Assembly (NCBI GenBank): GCA_020328155.1
Contig: JAIXMX010000008.1
Coordinates: 1-61,152 of the forward strand
From: Candidatus Endomicrobiellum agilis
Lineage (GTDB): Bacteria > Elusimicrobiota > Endomicrobiia > Endomicrobiales > Endomicrobiaceae
Direction of reading: 5' to 3'
Length of the DNA: 61,152 nucleotides
In this document: positions 10,330 through 19,760 of the stretch, piece by piece
Layout: every line of letters begins with the position of its first letter
Position numbering within the stretch: position 1 is the stretch's first letter
Notes under the pieces: model-generated
Seen by the model: only the letters and a program-made list of their open reading frames with translations
Databases searched by the model: none
What the model was told of the DNA's origin: nothing
Translations under genes and position numbers: made by a program

Positions 10330-11700
10330 TTATTTCCCTATGCAAAAAGTGGAAAAAATCGTATCTAAAATATCCTGTTTCACATTTATTCCTAAAATTT
10401 CGTTTAATGCCGTTTGAGCGGTTGCGGCTTCAAAACAAGCAATTTCGTCGGCATCTTTTGTGGCTAATGCAAGTTTTGTCCTTATTAAAGACTCTAAAGT
10501 GTTTTGCAGCAGTATAAAGTGTCGGGAATTTATCATTAAATAATCATTTTTAGAGTCTAAAACGCCAGCAGTTTTTGTAATTTCGTTTAATAGATCCGGA
10601 ATGCCAGCTCCTGTTTTGGCAGAGATTTTTATCTCTGTTTTGCACTCTTTCTCTAAAGAGGAAGATAAAAGGATGGGAGGTAAGTCGCTTTTGTTTAATG
10701 CGTATATAATGGGTATATTCAAATCAGATTTTTTTAAAAAGTCTGCTATTTTGGCGTCGTCCCGGTCAAGCTCCGAAGAAGCGTCAAGCACCCATATTAA
10801 TATGTCGGTTTTGTCGACAGTTTCTTTGGTTTTTTCCTGTCCTAAAAGTTCTATTGGACTTTCAGTGTGATCTCTGATACCCGCGGTATCTGTGATTACA
10901 AGCGGAATGCCGCGGTAGTCTATGGTTTCTTCTATTGTGTCTGTTGTGGTTCCCGCAATATCTGTGACAATCGCTCTATTTTCGCCTAAAATTGTGTTCA
11001 GCAACGACGATTTGCCTGCGTTTGGTTTGCCTATAATAGCGATTTTTATTCCTTGCTGTAAGATTTTGCCCGTTTTATAAGAATTTAAAAGATTCTGTAC
11101 ATCTTTTATGTAAGAATCAAGTCTTAAAAGCTTTTCATCGCGCGATAAAAACATAATATCTTCATCGGGATGATCCAAATTTACTTCCATAAATGCAATA
11201 AGATTTGTAATAGCGTCTCTGATATTTTTTATTCTTGAAGAGAATTCTCCCGAAAGACTGTTTAAAGCAGCTTTTGCAGACATTTCTGTTTTGCTTGTTA
11301 TGAGAGCGCAGACGGCTTCCGCTTTTGCAAGATCCATTTTGCCGTTTAAAAATGCTCTGTAAGTGAACTCGCCGGGTTCTGCGGGTCTTGCGCCGTTTTT
11401 ATATAAAAGATTTAAAACTTCGTTTATTATTACGGGATTCCCATGCACTGTGATTTCTACTAAATTCTCGCCGGTGTATGTGTGCGGCGCTTTAAAAAAG
11501 GTGCAAAGCGCCTCGTCTTTTTTTTCTGTTCCGTCTATGATATGTCCGTACTTAACCTGTTGTTCCTGTTTAGAACGGGTTTTAAATATTTTGTTTATAA
11601 TCTGAAATGAAGTTTCTCCCGACAATCGTATGACTGCAATTGCGGATTTTCCAGCGGCAGTTGATAATGCGGCGATGGTGTCTTCTTTTAAATAATTCAT
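10330..11700 (-). CDS. mnmE: tRNA modification GTPase MnmE (TrmE)
   Basis: With MnmG it installs the carboxymethylaminomethyl group on U34 of certain tRNAs. 456 residues. The N-terminal folate-binding domain (DTIAALSTAAGKSAIAVIRL) is followed by a helical domain into which the GTPase domain is inserted (GKPNAGKSSLLN, DTAGIRD, NKSD). The protein ends with the diagnostic CIGK tail whose Cys is catalytic. mnmE near dnaA and origin genes is a common bacterial arrangement. mnmG is not in this window. Confidence 0.97.
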   Translation of the reverse strand: MNYLKEDTIAALSTAAGKSAIAVIRLSGETSFQIINKIFKTRSKQEQQVKYGHIIDGTEKKDEALCTFFKAPHTYTGENLVEITVHGNPVIINEVLNLLYKNGARPAEPGEFTYRAFLNGKMDLAKAEAVCALITSKTEMSAKAALNSLSGEFSSRIKNIRDAITNLIAFMEVNLDHPDEDIMFLSRDEKLLRLDSYIKDVQNLLNSYKTGKILQQGIKIAIIGKPNAGKSSLLNTILGENRAIVTDIAGTTTDTIEETIDYRGIPLVITDTAGIRDHTESPIELLGQEKTKETVDKTDILIWVLDASSELDRDDAKIADFLKKSDLNIPIIYALNKSDLPPILLSSSLEKECKTEIKISAKTGAGIPDLLNEITKTAGVLDSKNDYLMINSRHFILLQNTLESLIRTKLALATKDADEIACFEAATAQTALNEILGINVKQDILDTIFSTFCIGK

Positions 11701-11940
11701 AATGGCGCGGTATATTTAGTTTATAAAATTTTCAGACCGGCTGAACGCAAAGCAGTTTCTAAATTATTTTGAAAAACGGTTGCATAGCTGATTCTTTACA
11801 ACTTTTTGTAATAATATTTTTCCTTTGGGCGCCCTTGAATGATTTTTGAAGGATGAGTTTTTACGTTAAAAAATTCTGATATTTGCGACTGCTTTTGCCG
11901 ACTGGCTATAAATGCAGTATAACACAGCCGTCTGTTAATA

Positions 11941-12294
11941 TCAATGATTGTGTATAATGAGTGAAAACAGTGTGATGAGAATAAAAGGAAGTAGTCGCAA
12001 GATTATAGTTTTAGAGTTTCTTCTTTGGCAGAATTCATAACTGACAAATAAAATGAGAGCTGCCGTTAAATAAACCGAAAGCAGCAAAGCCGCAAGATAT
12101 AGAAGCGAGGATATGATTGCAAAATATCTGTCCTGATTTTGCTTTAGTTCTTTGGCGTCCTGCAGCGTATAGATAAATACTGAAATAGCAGCAAGCAGCA
12201 TAGCTAAGAGAGTTGTAAATGAAAATCTTATAAGAATTCCGGTTATCAGTCCTAAAGAAAAAATTACTAGTGTTTGAAAATTCAGTTTTTGCAT
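11941..12294 (-). CDS. Small integral membrane protein, unknown
   Basis: 117 residues starting at ATG 12294. A longer frame upstream would overlap the zinc-ribbon gene and lacks support. Four hydrophobic segments are visible, around residues 8-28, 30-45, 59-80 and 92-113, with short charged loops (DAKELKQNQDR, QRRNSKT). No motif identifies the family. It follows the FmdB-like gene by 16 bases, so the two are probably co-transcribed. Confidence 0.6.
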   Translation of the reverse strand: MQKLNFQTLVIFSLGLITGILIRFSFTTLLAMLLAAISVFIYTLQDAKELKQNQDRYFAIISSLLYLAALLLSVYLTAALILFVSYEFCQRRNSKTIILRLLPFILITLFSLIIHNH

Positions 12295-12310
12295 ATGAAT
12301 TTTTCTTTTC

Positions 12311-12529
12311 TCAATGACAGCCACAATGGCATTTATGCTTACAGACGGGAGCAGATGAACGGGAATCTGTGGAATTACGACTTGAATAAGACGTCGGCGG
12401 AGCAAAGCTTGAAAATTGTTTTATAACTTTGTTGCTCTTACATTTAGGGCATTCTGTATTTTCGTCGCCGAAGACAAGCGTCTCAAATTTTTCATTGCAT
12501 TTTTTACATATAAATTCAAATAACGGCAT
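12311..12529 (-). CDS. FmdB-type regulatory zinc-ribbon protein
   Basis: 72 residues. The N-terminus MPLFEFICKKCNEKFE and the second pair CPKC are the standard FmdB/putative regulatory protein zinc ribbon (CxxC...CxxC). A Ser-rich linker leads to a Cys/His-rich tail (CKHKCHCGCH) that may bind another metal. Function in the family is poorly known. Located between a small membrane protein and the DEAD-box helicase. Confidence 0.85.
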   Translation of the reverse strand: MPLFEFICKKCNEKFETLVFGDENTECPKCKSNKVIKQFSSFAPPTSYSSRNSTDSRSSAPVCKHKCHCGCH

Positions 12530-12556
12530 ATTGCACCTCTTACCTGTGAATGTGTC

Positions 12557-14188
12557 CTATCTTTTATTTTTTGAAAAGTGTTTAAAATTTATTTTATCGC
12601 TTGCGGGTCCGTTTCCTTTTGCAATTTCGACGGAGACCCTTTTTCCCTTGATATTGCTTGAATGCAAAGCGTTGATTATATCAGCAGCGTATTCCTGCGG
12701 AACCTCTACAAATGAAAATGCATCTAAGATTTTAATGTTGCCTATCAGATTGCCGTTTATTCCGGTTTCGCCTGCAATAGCGCCGACAAAATCTCCGGCT
12801 CTTACATTGTTTTTTTTACCTATATTAATAAACAATCTTGCCACGTTGTGCTTATTTGTATTTTCCATGATATCGCTTTTTTGTTCCTGTTCTTTCTTTT
12901 CTGAGGTGGACATCATTTTTAAAAGTGCTGCCGCAACGTCTAAAGAAGTAATTTCATCTGAAATTAAGGATTCTGCCATTCTAATGTATTTTTCCACATA
13001 TTTTTCTTTTAAAACTTCTTTCACTTTATCAAGCATCAGTGTTGCTTTTACGTTTTCAACATCGGCAAGAGAAGGAACTTGTATTCTTTTGATATTTGCT
13101 TTTGTGTACCTCTGGATATCTCTTAGCTTATAAATGTCTTTTCCTGAAACAAAACTGTACGCTTTGCCCGTTTTTCCGGCTCTTCCGGTTCTTCCGATTC
13201 TATGCACGTAATCTTCGTCATCTTTTGGAATGTCAAAATTAAAAACCATATCTATATTGTCAACGTCTATGCCTCTTGCCGCGATATCGGTAGCTATGAG
13301 AAGTTCTATTGAGCCGCTTCTGAATTTTGCCATTACTCTGTCCCTTTGAGACTGATTCATATCGCCGTGAATTGCGTCGGCGGAATAGCCTCTTGCCTGA
13401 AGAGAAGAGGTAACGTCATCGACTCTTTTTTTGGTATTGCAGAAAACAAGCGAGAGTTTGGGGTCGTACATATCGAGGCATCTTGTAAGAGTTTCGAGCT
13501 TTTGGGGTTCCCTTATGTCAAAGTAATATTGTTCAATTAGAGGAACCGTTAATTTTTCGTTTACAACTTTTATGATTTCAGGGTGGTGCTGATATTTTCT
13601 AGTAAGAGACAAAAATTCTTTCGGCATTGTGGCTGAAAAGAAGACGGTTTGTTTTTCTTCGGGAGTGCTGTTGAGAATTAATTCTATGTCGTCTCTAAAA
13701 CCCATATCAAGCATTTCATCGGCTTCATCTAATACTATGGTTGAAACAGTGTCAAGTTTTAACGTTTTGCGTTCCAGATGGTCTATGACTCTGCCGGGTG
13801 TTCCTATAACAATCTGTGCTCCTTTTGAAAGAGCTGTCATCTGTCTTTGAATAGGCTGTCCGCCGTAAACTGGCACTATGCTGATGCCTTTTTTGTACTT
13901 TGAGAAAAGCTTTAATTCTTCCGCAACCTGTATTGCAAGCTCTCTGGTAGGACATAAAATTATTGACTGAACAGCTTTGTTTTTTGCATTGGTTTTTTCT
14001 AAGATGGGAATGCCAAAAGCTGCTGTTTTTCCCGTACCCGTTTGAGACTGTCCTACAATATCTATGCCGGCCATCATTTTAGGAATTGATAGACTTTGAA
14101 TAGGCGTAGCCTCTTCAAACCCCAGATTTTCAACTGCTTTAAGTATTTCGTTTGATAGATTTAATTCATTAAATTTTAATGTTGTCAT
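12557..14188 (-). CDS. DEAD-box RNA helicase (DeaD/CsdA type)
   Basis: ATP-dependent RNA helicase likely acting in ribosome assembly and RNA turnover. 543 residues. Q-motif region at the start (FNELNLSNEILKAV), motif I SQTGTGKTAAFG, motif II DEAD, motif III SAT and motif VI HRIGRTGRAG. The C-terminal 75 residues form a DbpA/CsdA-type RNA-binding domain (VARLFINIGKKNNVRAGDFV). This tail distinguishes it from RhlE-type helicases. Start ATG at 14188. Confidence 0.93.
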   Translation of the reverse strand: MTTLKFNELNLSNEILKAVENLGFEEATPIQSLSIPKMMAGIDIVGQSQTGTGKTAAFGIPILEKTNAKNKAVQSIILCPTRELAIQVAEELKLFSKYKKGISIVPVYGGQPIQRQMTALSKGAQIVIGTPGRVIDHLERKTLKLDTVSTIVLDEADEMLDMGFRDDIELILNSTPEEKQTVFFSATMPKEFLSLTRKYQHHPEIIKVVNEKLTVPLIEQYYFDIREPQKLETLTRCLDMYDPKLSLVFCNTKKRVDDVTSSLQARGYSADAIHGDMNQSQRDRVMAKFRSGSIELLIATDIAARGIDVDNIDMVFNFDIPKDDEDYVHRIGRTGRAGKTGKAYSFVSGKDIYKLRDIQRYTKANIKRIQVPSLADVENVKATLMLDKVKEVLKEKYVEKYIRMAESLISDEITSLDVAAALLKMMSTSEKKEQEQKSDIMENTNKHNVARLFINIGKKNNVRAGDFVGAIAGETGINGNLIGNIKILDAFSFVEVPQEYAADIINALHSSNIKGKRVSVEIAKGNGPASDKINFKHFSKNKR

Positions 14189-14357
14189 TGTTTTTCATGT
14201 TCTTTTGTATTAAGACTCCTTTTTTATTTATACTTTTAGAACAGAACTTGCGTAATGGACAAACTTAATTTGGCATTCTTACATATTCTGTTATCAAGTT
14301 GAAAGACGCTGCAGATATCAAGTTATATTGAGTATCGGCATATGCTCAGGTTTATCG

Positions 14358-14852
14358 TCACGAATTTGATTCAGTGTAAGCAGTGTATTTCAATACTTTT
14401 TCAACTTCTATTAGGTCTGTATCTGTAGTAGCGCAGCCGTCTTTTGTAAGCGACACAAACTGAACTGCTATATTTTCGTCTTTTAATATTTTAAACGCTT
14501 GATATCCTTCAAAAAAGCAGGCAATGCCGACTATAGCTTCTGGTTTTTCATCTCTTATGATTTTTTCGATCACTCTGCCGCCTTTTACGACATACAAAGC
14601 CTGATAATTTAATTCTCTTGCGAGTTTGGCTATATTATTTATTTTACATCTGCCGCACTCTGCGCAAGTATAGTAGCTATCTTTTTCAACGGCAGTGCAA
14701 ACTGCCATATTCCTCATGCAGTGCGGAGCAAAAATAATGCGTTTATTGAACGGGATATGAGCAAACTTTTTTGTTTGAAGTTTATTTTGTTTATCTGTAA
14801 AGGTTTTATAGATTTGTTCTTTGCTTTTTTTAGGGAACTTACATAATTTCAT
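14358..14852 (-). CDS. DUF116 domain protein, cysteine-rich
   Basis: 164 residues. The Cys-rich pattern HCMRNMAVC...YTCAECGRCKI and the later GIACFFEGYQAFKIL stretch match the DUF116 family, whose members are thought to bind Fe-S clusters; biochemical function is unknown. Start ATG 14852. It is the rightmost gene of the minus-strand block. Confidence 0.75.
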   Translation of the reverse strand: MKLCKFPKKSKEQIYKTFTDKQNKLQTKKFAHIPFNKRIIFAPHCMRNMAVCTAVEKDSYYTCAECGRCKINNIAKLARELNYQALYVVKGGRVIEKIIRDEKPEAIVGIACFFEGYQAFKILKDENIAVQFVSLTKDGCATTDTDLIEVEKVLKYTAYTESNS

Positions 14853-15623
14853 AGTATATTACTTTATCAAATATTGATTGAAAAAGATATATATTGCGCT
14901 CTGCAGAATAGAACACGGGATTTTAAAAATTTTCATGTGTATTGACGGACGTATCTGCCCGTCTTATTCAGTTAATGACAGTCTTTGAATCGAAGAAGAA
15001 AAATGTAAGTCAAAGGAAGTCGTTGTCGTTTAAAAATGAGGTTGGGCGGCGATTTGATTCTAAAATACGTTCTTTCCTAAAACGGGAGTGTAAAAAGGCA
15101 TTATTTTTATTGAGAAAATAGATAAAAAATGATAAAATAAGCTGTGATAGAAAAAATGTCTAAATTGCAGAAATATGAAGTGCTTTTAGAGATAGAAAAG
15201 CAAAAAGAAACATGGATACATAAGCAAAGAGCACAGCAGAGAAGAGGATGTATTTTCCAATCGAGAAATTTTTCAGCGACGTTGTATAAACAATACAAGA
15301 ATTAAGATATATGGCGCGCTGTCTGCGAGGGTTGCTGTTGGTAATGCCAAAGCGGATAAAAAAAAAGGACGTAGAAGCTTGAGAGATGCTTTCAAGAAAA
15401 TGAGTCGGAAAAAGAATATAGGTGAGGAATATGCGCAAACGTCCGAAAGTGGTCAGAGAGATTGCCTGTGAGATAAAAACAAGGGCGTGTTATTAAAAAA
15501 GGTAAAGAATGGTTGTTCTGGAAGCGATTGAAAGCATGAAGCTGAAGAGTTAGAGCGGTTTAACAGTTTAGCTCGACGTCAGTTTCCAGAATCCAGAATT
15601 AAATTAGTCAAAAGGAAATTAAA
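14853..15623. other. Divergent spacer with broken short frames, no gene recognised
   Basis: This 771-base spacer separates the minus- and plus-strand gene blocks. On the plus strand there are two short overlapping frames (15155-15304, starting MSKLQKYEVLLEIEKQ, and one ending near 15472 with GRRSLRDAFKKM) that are basic and may be parts of one decayed gene. No family was recognised, no DnaA boxes were seen, and no clear terminator was found. Confidence 0.4.
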
Positions 15624-16502
15624 ATGAGCGGTAAAGAAGACAGCATAAATCTTCCTTTGGTACATAAAGGCAAGGTTAGAAATGTCTATGATTTAGGACA
15701 AAACTATTTAATAGTTGCTTCCGATAGAATATCGGCTTTTGATTATGTTATTCCGACAATAATTCCGGATAAAGGCAGGGTCCTTCACAAGCTTTCAATG
15801 TTCTGGTTTGATTTTATTAAAGACATAGTTCCAAACCATATTATTACTGGAAATTTTGAAAATTTCCCCACAGCACTTAAGCAGTATGAATATTTGCGCG
15901 ACAGATCGATGATAGTAAAGAAAGCGAACAGAGTCGATATAGAGTGCATAGTCAGAGGATATCTTGCGGGTTCGGGATGGAAGGAATATCAGAAGTCTCA
16001 AACTGTATGCGGCGTAAAACTGCCCGCCGGGCTTAAAGAATCTTCAAGACTGCCGGAGGCTGTTTTTACCCCGTCGAGCAAAGAAGAAAGCGGGAAGCAT
16101 GACGAGAATATTTCTTTTGAAGAGACGGTAAAAAGAGTGGGAAAAGATAGTGCCGAAAGTTTGAGGAAAGTATCGCTTGAGCTATATAAAAAAGTGAGCG
16201 AATATTCCTTTTCGAAAGGCATAATACTTGCGGATACGAAACTAGAATTCGGTTTTTACGATAACCAGTTGATATTGATAGATGAGGTTTTTACTCCCGA
16301 TTCGTCAAGGTTTTGGGAAATCGATAAATATGAAGAGGGAAAAGCGCAGGATAGTTTAGATAAACAGTATGTGAGAGATTATCTTGAACGAATAAAATGG
16401 AATAAATCGTCTCCAGCTCCGGAACTCCCAAAAGACATTATTGAAAGAACCATGAAAAAATATATCGGCGCGTATGAAAAGCTGACAGGGGTAAATTTCT
16501 AA
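15624..16502 (+). CDS. purC: SAICAR synthetase (phosphoribosylaminoimidazole-succinocarboxamide synthase)
   Basis: Joins CAIR and aspartate with ATP in purine synthesis. 292 residues. The N-terminal loop HKGKVRNVYDLG and the motif DRISAFDYVIPT are diagnostic, followed by VDIECIVRGYLAGSGWKEY and the C-terminal LIDEVFTPDSSRFW. AAGGAA precedes the ATG. The stop overlaps the purS start as TAATG. It opens the plus-strand nucleotide gene block. Length is the longer (eukaryote/Proteobacteria-like) form. Confidence 0.96.
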   Translation: MSGKEDSINLPLVHKGKVRNVYDLGQNYLIVASDRISAFDYVIPTIIPDKGRVLHKLSMFWFDFIKDIVPNHIITGNFENFPTALKQYEYLRDRSMIVKKANRVDIECIVRGYLAGSGWKEYQKSQTVCGVKLPAGLKESSRLPEAVFTPSSKEESGKHDENISFEETVKRVGKDSAESLRKVSLELYKKVSEYSFSKGIILADTKLEFGFYDNQLILIDEVFTPDSSRFWEIDKYEEGKAQDSLDKQYVRDYLERIKWNKSSPAPELPKDIIERTMKKYIGAYEKLTGVNF

Positions 16503-16975
16503 TGTTTTATATAGAGATTTATACAAAAAAAGGTTTTAAAAATTCGCACGGAGAGCATGTCCTATCCGACATTTTGGGCATCGGCGTTAAAGACATAACA
16601 AAAGTTGAATATTCTCCTCTGTATGTTATTGACGGTGACATAACTTCTGCCGAAGCTGAAACAATAGCTTCGGAACTGTTGAGCGATAAAATAATTGAGA
16701 CTTATATTTGTCGTTCTGAAAAACAGAGCAAAGAAGAAGATGGAAAAATCGGATCTCCTTTTTCTGTCATAGAAGTTTGGTACAGAAAAGGCGTTACCGA
16801 TACGGTGTCTGAAAGCGTGGTAAAAGCCGTAAAGGATTTAGGAATTTTGAAAGAAATCAAAGTTAAAACGGGACATAAATATTATCTGTATGGTAAAGTT
16901 TCGCAAATAGTTTTAAGTGATGTAGCTACAAAATTGCTGGCAAATACGTTAGTACAGGAGTATATTGCGCAATAA
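16502..16975 (+). CDS. purS: PurS, tandem duplicated (FGAM synthase accessory subunit)
   Basis: PurS bridges the small-type PurL and PurQ in the FGAM synthase complex and is normally about 80 residues. This one has 157. Residues 1-75 form one PurS unit (MFYIEIYTKKGFKNSHGEHV, ending SDKIIETYI). Residues 86-157 form a second, diverged unit (SVIEVWYRKGVTDTVSESV, ending ANTLVQEYI). A Ser/Glu/Lys-rich linker joins them. The gene overlaps purC by one base and abuts purL, so the three are tightly coupled. The fused dimer may replace the usual PurS homodimer. Confidence 0.85.
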   Translation: MFYIEIYTKKGFKNSHGEHVLSDILGIGVKDITKVEYSPLYVIDGDITSAEAETIASELLSDKIIETYICRSEKQSKEEDGKIGSPFSVIEVWYRKGVTDTVSESVVKAVKDLGILKEIKVKTGHKYYLYGKVSQIVLSDVATKLLANTLVQEYIAQ

Positions 16976-19408
16976 ATGAAAAATACAACAGGTTGTAAAA
17001 TTATTGAAATCTTAAATCTATCCGATGAACAGCTGGTTGAATTAAGCAGGAAAAATGTTCTTTCTCTGTCGCTTGAAGAGATGAAAGCGGTTCAAAAATA
17101 TTTTGAAAAATTTAAAAGAAATCCTACCGATATTGAGATCGAAACCATAGCTCAGACGTGGAGCGAACACTGCAAGCATAAAACGCTGACGGGAATAATA
17201 GAATATACTGAAGAAAAAGAAGACGGTAAAAAGACGGAGAGGACGTATAATAACCTTCTCAAGGAAACTGTTTTTAAGGCTACGGTTGAGTTAAATAAAG
17301 AGTGGTGTTTATCTGTTTTTAAAGATAACGCAGGTGTTATTGAATTTGATTCTGAAAACGGTGTTGCTTTTAAAGTTGAGACGCATAATCATCCGTCAGC
17401 TCTTGAACCGTACGGCGGTTCTGCGACGGGTATTGGCGGTGTTATAAGAGATATACTTGGAGTCGGTCTTGGAGCGAAACCTTTAGCTAATACAGATGTG
17501 TTTTGTTTTGGGAATCCGAATACGGAATCTTCAAAAGTACCGGAAGGAATGCATCATCCAAAAAGAATAGCTAAAGGCGTTGTGTCGGGCGTCAGAGACT
17601 ATGGGAATAGAATGGGTATCCCTACGGTAAACGGAATGGTTTGTTTTGACGACGGCTATATGGCAAATCCGCTTGTTTACTGTGGAACTATGGGAATAAT
17701 CCCGAAAGATAAAATAGAAAAGAAAGTCAATTCCGGCGACTTGATTTTAGTTGTCGGTGGAAGAACAGGCAGGGATGGAATACACGGAGCAACGTTTTCT
17801 TCAGTGCAGCTCGATCAGGAATCGGACGTAAGTGCCGTTCAGATAGGGAATCCCATAATTGAAAAAAAGGTCTTAGATACGATGATTAAAGCGAGAGATT
17901 TAAACCTTTATAGAGCAGTTACCGATTGCGGAGCGGGCGGTTTGTCCAGCGCTGTAGGGGAACTAGGCGAAGAAACGGGCGCTGTTGTTTATCTTGATAA
18001 AGTTCCGTTAAAATACGATGGACTCTGTCCGTGGGAAATATGGATATCGGAAGCGCAGGAGAGAATGGTTTTTGCGGTTCTTCCGGAAAATAAAGAGAAA
18101 ATCGTTGAAGTATTTGAAAAAGAAAATGTAGAAGCTGTTTTTATTGGAGAATTTACTGCCGATAAAAAACTTACTCTTATGTATGGCGGTAATGTTGTGG
18201 CGAGTATGAATATGGAGTTTCTTCATAATGGAGTTCCCAAACCCACAAGACCTGCAGTTTATAAAATAAAAGAAGAAAAAATACAAAAATCGGTTGAAAT
18301 GGATTCTTCCGAAATTTCAAGAGCTTTAAAAGCTTCGCTTTCGGATTTGAATGTTTGTTCCAAAGAATGGATTGTGAGACAGTACGATCATGAGGTGCAG
18401 GGACAGACTGTTATAAAACCGTTGCAGGGAAATAATGTTGAAATATCAGGTCCGGGCGACGCTTCCGTTATTTTTCCCTATACTGTTGTCAAAGGCACAA
18501 AAAAAGGCATTGTTTTGTCTAACGGTTTAAATCCGCAGTACGGGAAAATAAATACTTATAAAATGGCGGCGTCCGCAATAGAAGAAGCTTTGAGAAATGC
18601 GGTTGCTGTCGGAGCCAGTATCGAAAAAATGTCGGTGCTGGATAATTTTTGCTGGGGAAATCCCGATAATCCGGAAATTTTAGGAAGTTTGGTACGCGCT
18701 GCAAACGCTTGTTATGATATGTCAAAAGCTTTTGGTGTTCCTTTTATATCGGGAAAAGATAGTTTACACAATGAGTATTCTATAGGCGGAAAAAGATATT
18801 CGATACCTCCCGCCCTTTTGATATCTGCAATGGGCGTTATTGAAAATATCGCAAATACTGTTACAATGCCTTTAAAAAATGACGGGGATAAAATATTTTT
18901 TCTCGGAACTACAAGAAACGAACTAGGCGGTTCTGTTCTTGCTAAGATAAAGGGTATTAAAGATGGAATAGCGCCTGACGTGTATCCGGAAGAATCTAGA
19001 GATATAATGAAAAAAATCTATCAGGCGGTAAATGAAAGTTTAGTGGAAGCCTGTCATGACTGTTCGGAAGGCGGACTTGCAGTTGCAATAAGCGAGATGG
19101 CTTTTGCGGCGGGAAAAGGCGTAAAAGTAAATATAGATGCTGTTAAGATTGCTGGAGCGAAATCGCAAAGAACGGACTTGACTGCAGCTGAAATACTATT
19201 TTCAGAATCTAACGGCAGGTTTGTTGTTGAAGTAAAACCTGAAAATGAAGACAGGTTTAAAGAGATATTAAAAGGCGCGGTCTTTGCTGAGGTTGGGTGT
19301 GTGAAGGATGATAAAAATGTAGTTTTTGAAAGCGAAAAAAATAAAATAGAGATACGGGAAGATGTGGGAGTTCTTTTGAATTCTTGGCGTAGCACTATCA
19401 ATTGGTGA
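16976..19408 (+). CDS. purL: FGAM synthase, large subunit PurL
   Basis: ATP-dependent amidation of FGAR using ammonia channelled from PurQ. 810 residues, the small-type PurL without its own glutaminase. Motifs: TWSEHCKHKT, FKVETHNHPSALEPYGGSATGIGGVIRD, ATFSSVQLDQ, and later AVGASIEKMS and the DCSEGGLAVAISEMAFA block. The start abuts the purS stop. It is somewhat longer than Bacillus-type PurL. Confidence 0.96.
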   Translation: MKNTTGCKIIEILNLSDEQLVELSRKNVLSLSLEEMKAVQKYFEKFKRNPTDIEIETIAQTWSEHCKHKTLTGIIEYTEEKEDGKKTERTYNNLLKETVFKATVELNKEWCLSVFKDNAGVIEFDSENGVAFKVETHNHPSALEPYGGSATGIGGVIRDILGVGLGAKPLANTDVFCFGNPNTESSKVPEGMHHPKRIAKGVVSGVRDYGNRMGIPTVNGMVCFDDGYMANPLVYCGTMGIIPKDKIEKKVNSGDLILVVGGRTGRDGIHGATFSSVQLDQESDVSAVQIGNPIIEKKVLDTMIKARDLNLYRAVTDCGAGGLSSAVGELGEETGAVVYLDKVPLKYDGLCPWEIWISEAQERMVFAVLPENKEKIVEVFEKENVEAVFIGEFTADKKLTLMYGGNVVASMNMEFLHNGVPKPTRPAVYKIKEEKIQKSVEMDSSEISRALKASLSDLNVCSKEWIVRQYDHEVQGQTVIKPLQGNNVEISGPGDASVIFPYTVVKGTKKGIVLSNGLNPQYGKINTYKMAASAIEEALRNAVAVGASIEKMSVLDNFCWGNPDNPEILGSLVRAANACYDMSKAFGVPFISGKDSLHNEYSIGGKRYSIPPALLISAMGVIENIANTVTMPLKNDGDKIFFLGTTRNELGGSVLAKIKGIKDGIAPDVYPEESRDIMKKIYQAVNESLVEACHDCSEGGLAVAISEMAFAAGKGVKVNIDAVKIAGAKSQRTDLTAAEILFSESNGRFVVEVKPENEDRFKEILKGAVFAEVGCVKDDKNVVFESEKNKIEIREDVGVLLNSWRSTINW

Positions 19409-19760
19409 TTTTTTGTTTTGGTCGGTAGGCGGATATCGCTCTTTAACTCTGAACTTTATTTATTGCTGTTTACAGCTGTTTGCTGCACTGAATACTGAGT
19501 TTTTAAACGTCAGAATGCATTTAGCGGGAGCAAAAAATGAAAAGGGTTTTACCTATTCTTTTAATTATTTAGATTATGTCCGGATACGATATGCACGTTC
19601 GTATATCGCCGCAAGCATAGAAGCCTCAAGGGGTAAGATGTAGTTTATCAGAAGATTCGTGGCGGCAACGGGACTCTCTTGTTATTTCTCTCTCGAGGGA
19701 AGAAGGATAACTCAGCAAATAACGCATATTGGGAATATTTAATTTATATCAGGGTAAAAT
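19409..19760. other. Spacer between purL and purQ
   Basis: 352 bases. One short open stretch (19413-19643) has no start signal and no recognisable motif. I see no promoter or terminator that I can support. It interrupts what is usually an adjacent purL-purQ pair. Confidence 0.4.

Noticed and set aside
12429-13133. 234-codon plus-strand frame
   Set aside because: It lies antisense to the FmdB and DEAD-box genes and has the Leu/Phe/Ser-rich look of a shadow frame.
14853-15623. Replication origin at the divergent strand switch
   Set aside because: No DnaA boxes seen, and sampled G/C counts change sign near dnaA-dnaN instead.
19413-19643. 76-codon frame between purL and purQ
   Set aside because: No start signal, no motif, starts five bases after purL without Shine-Dalgarno; treated as spacer.
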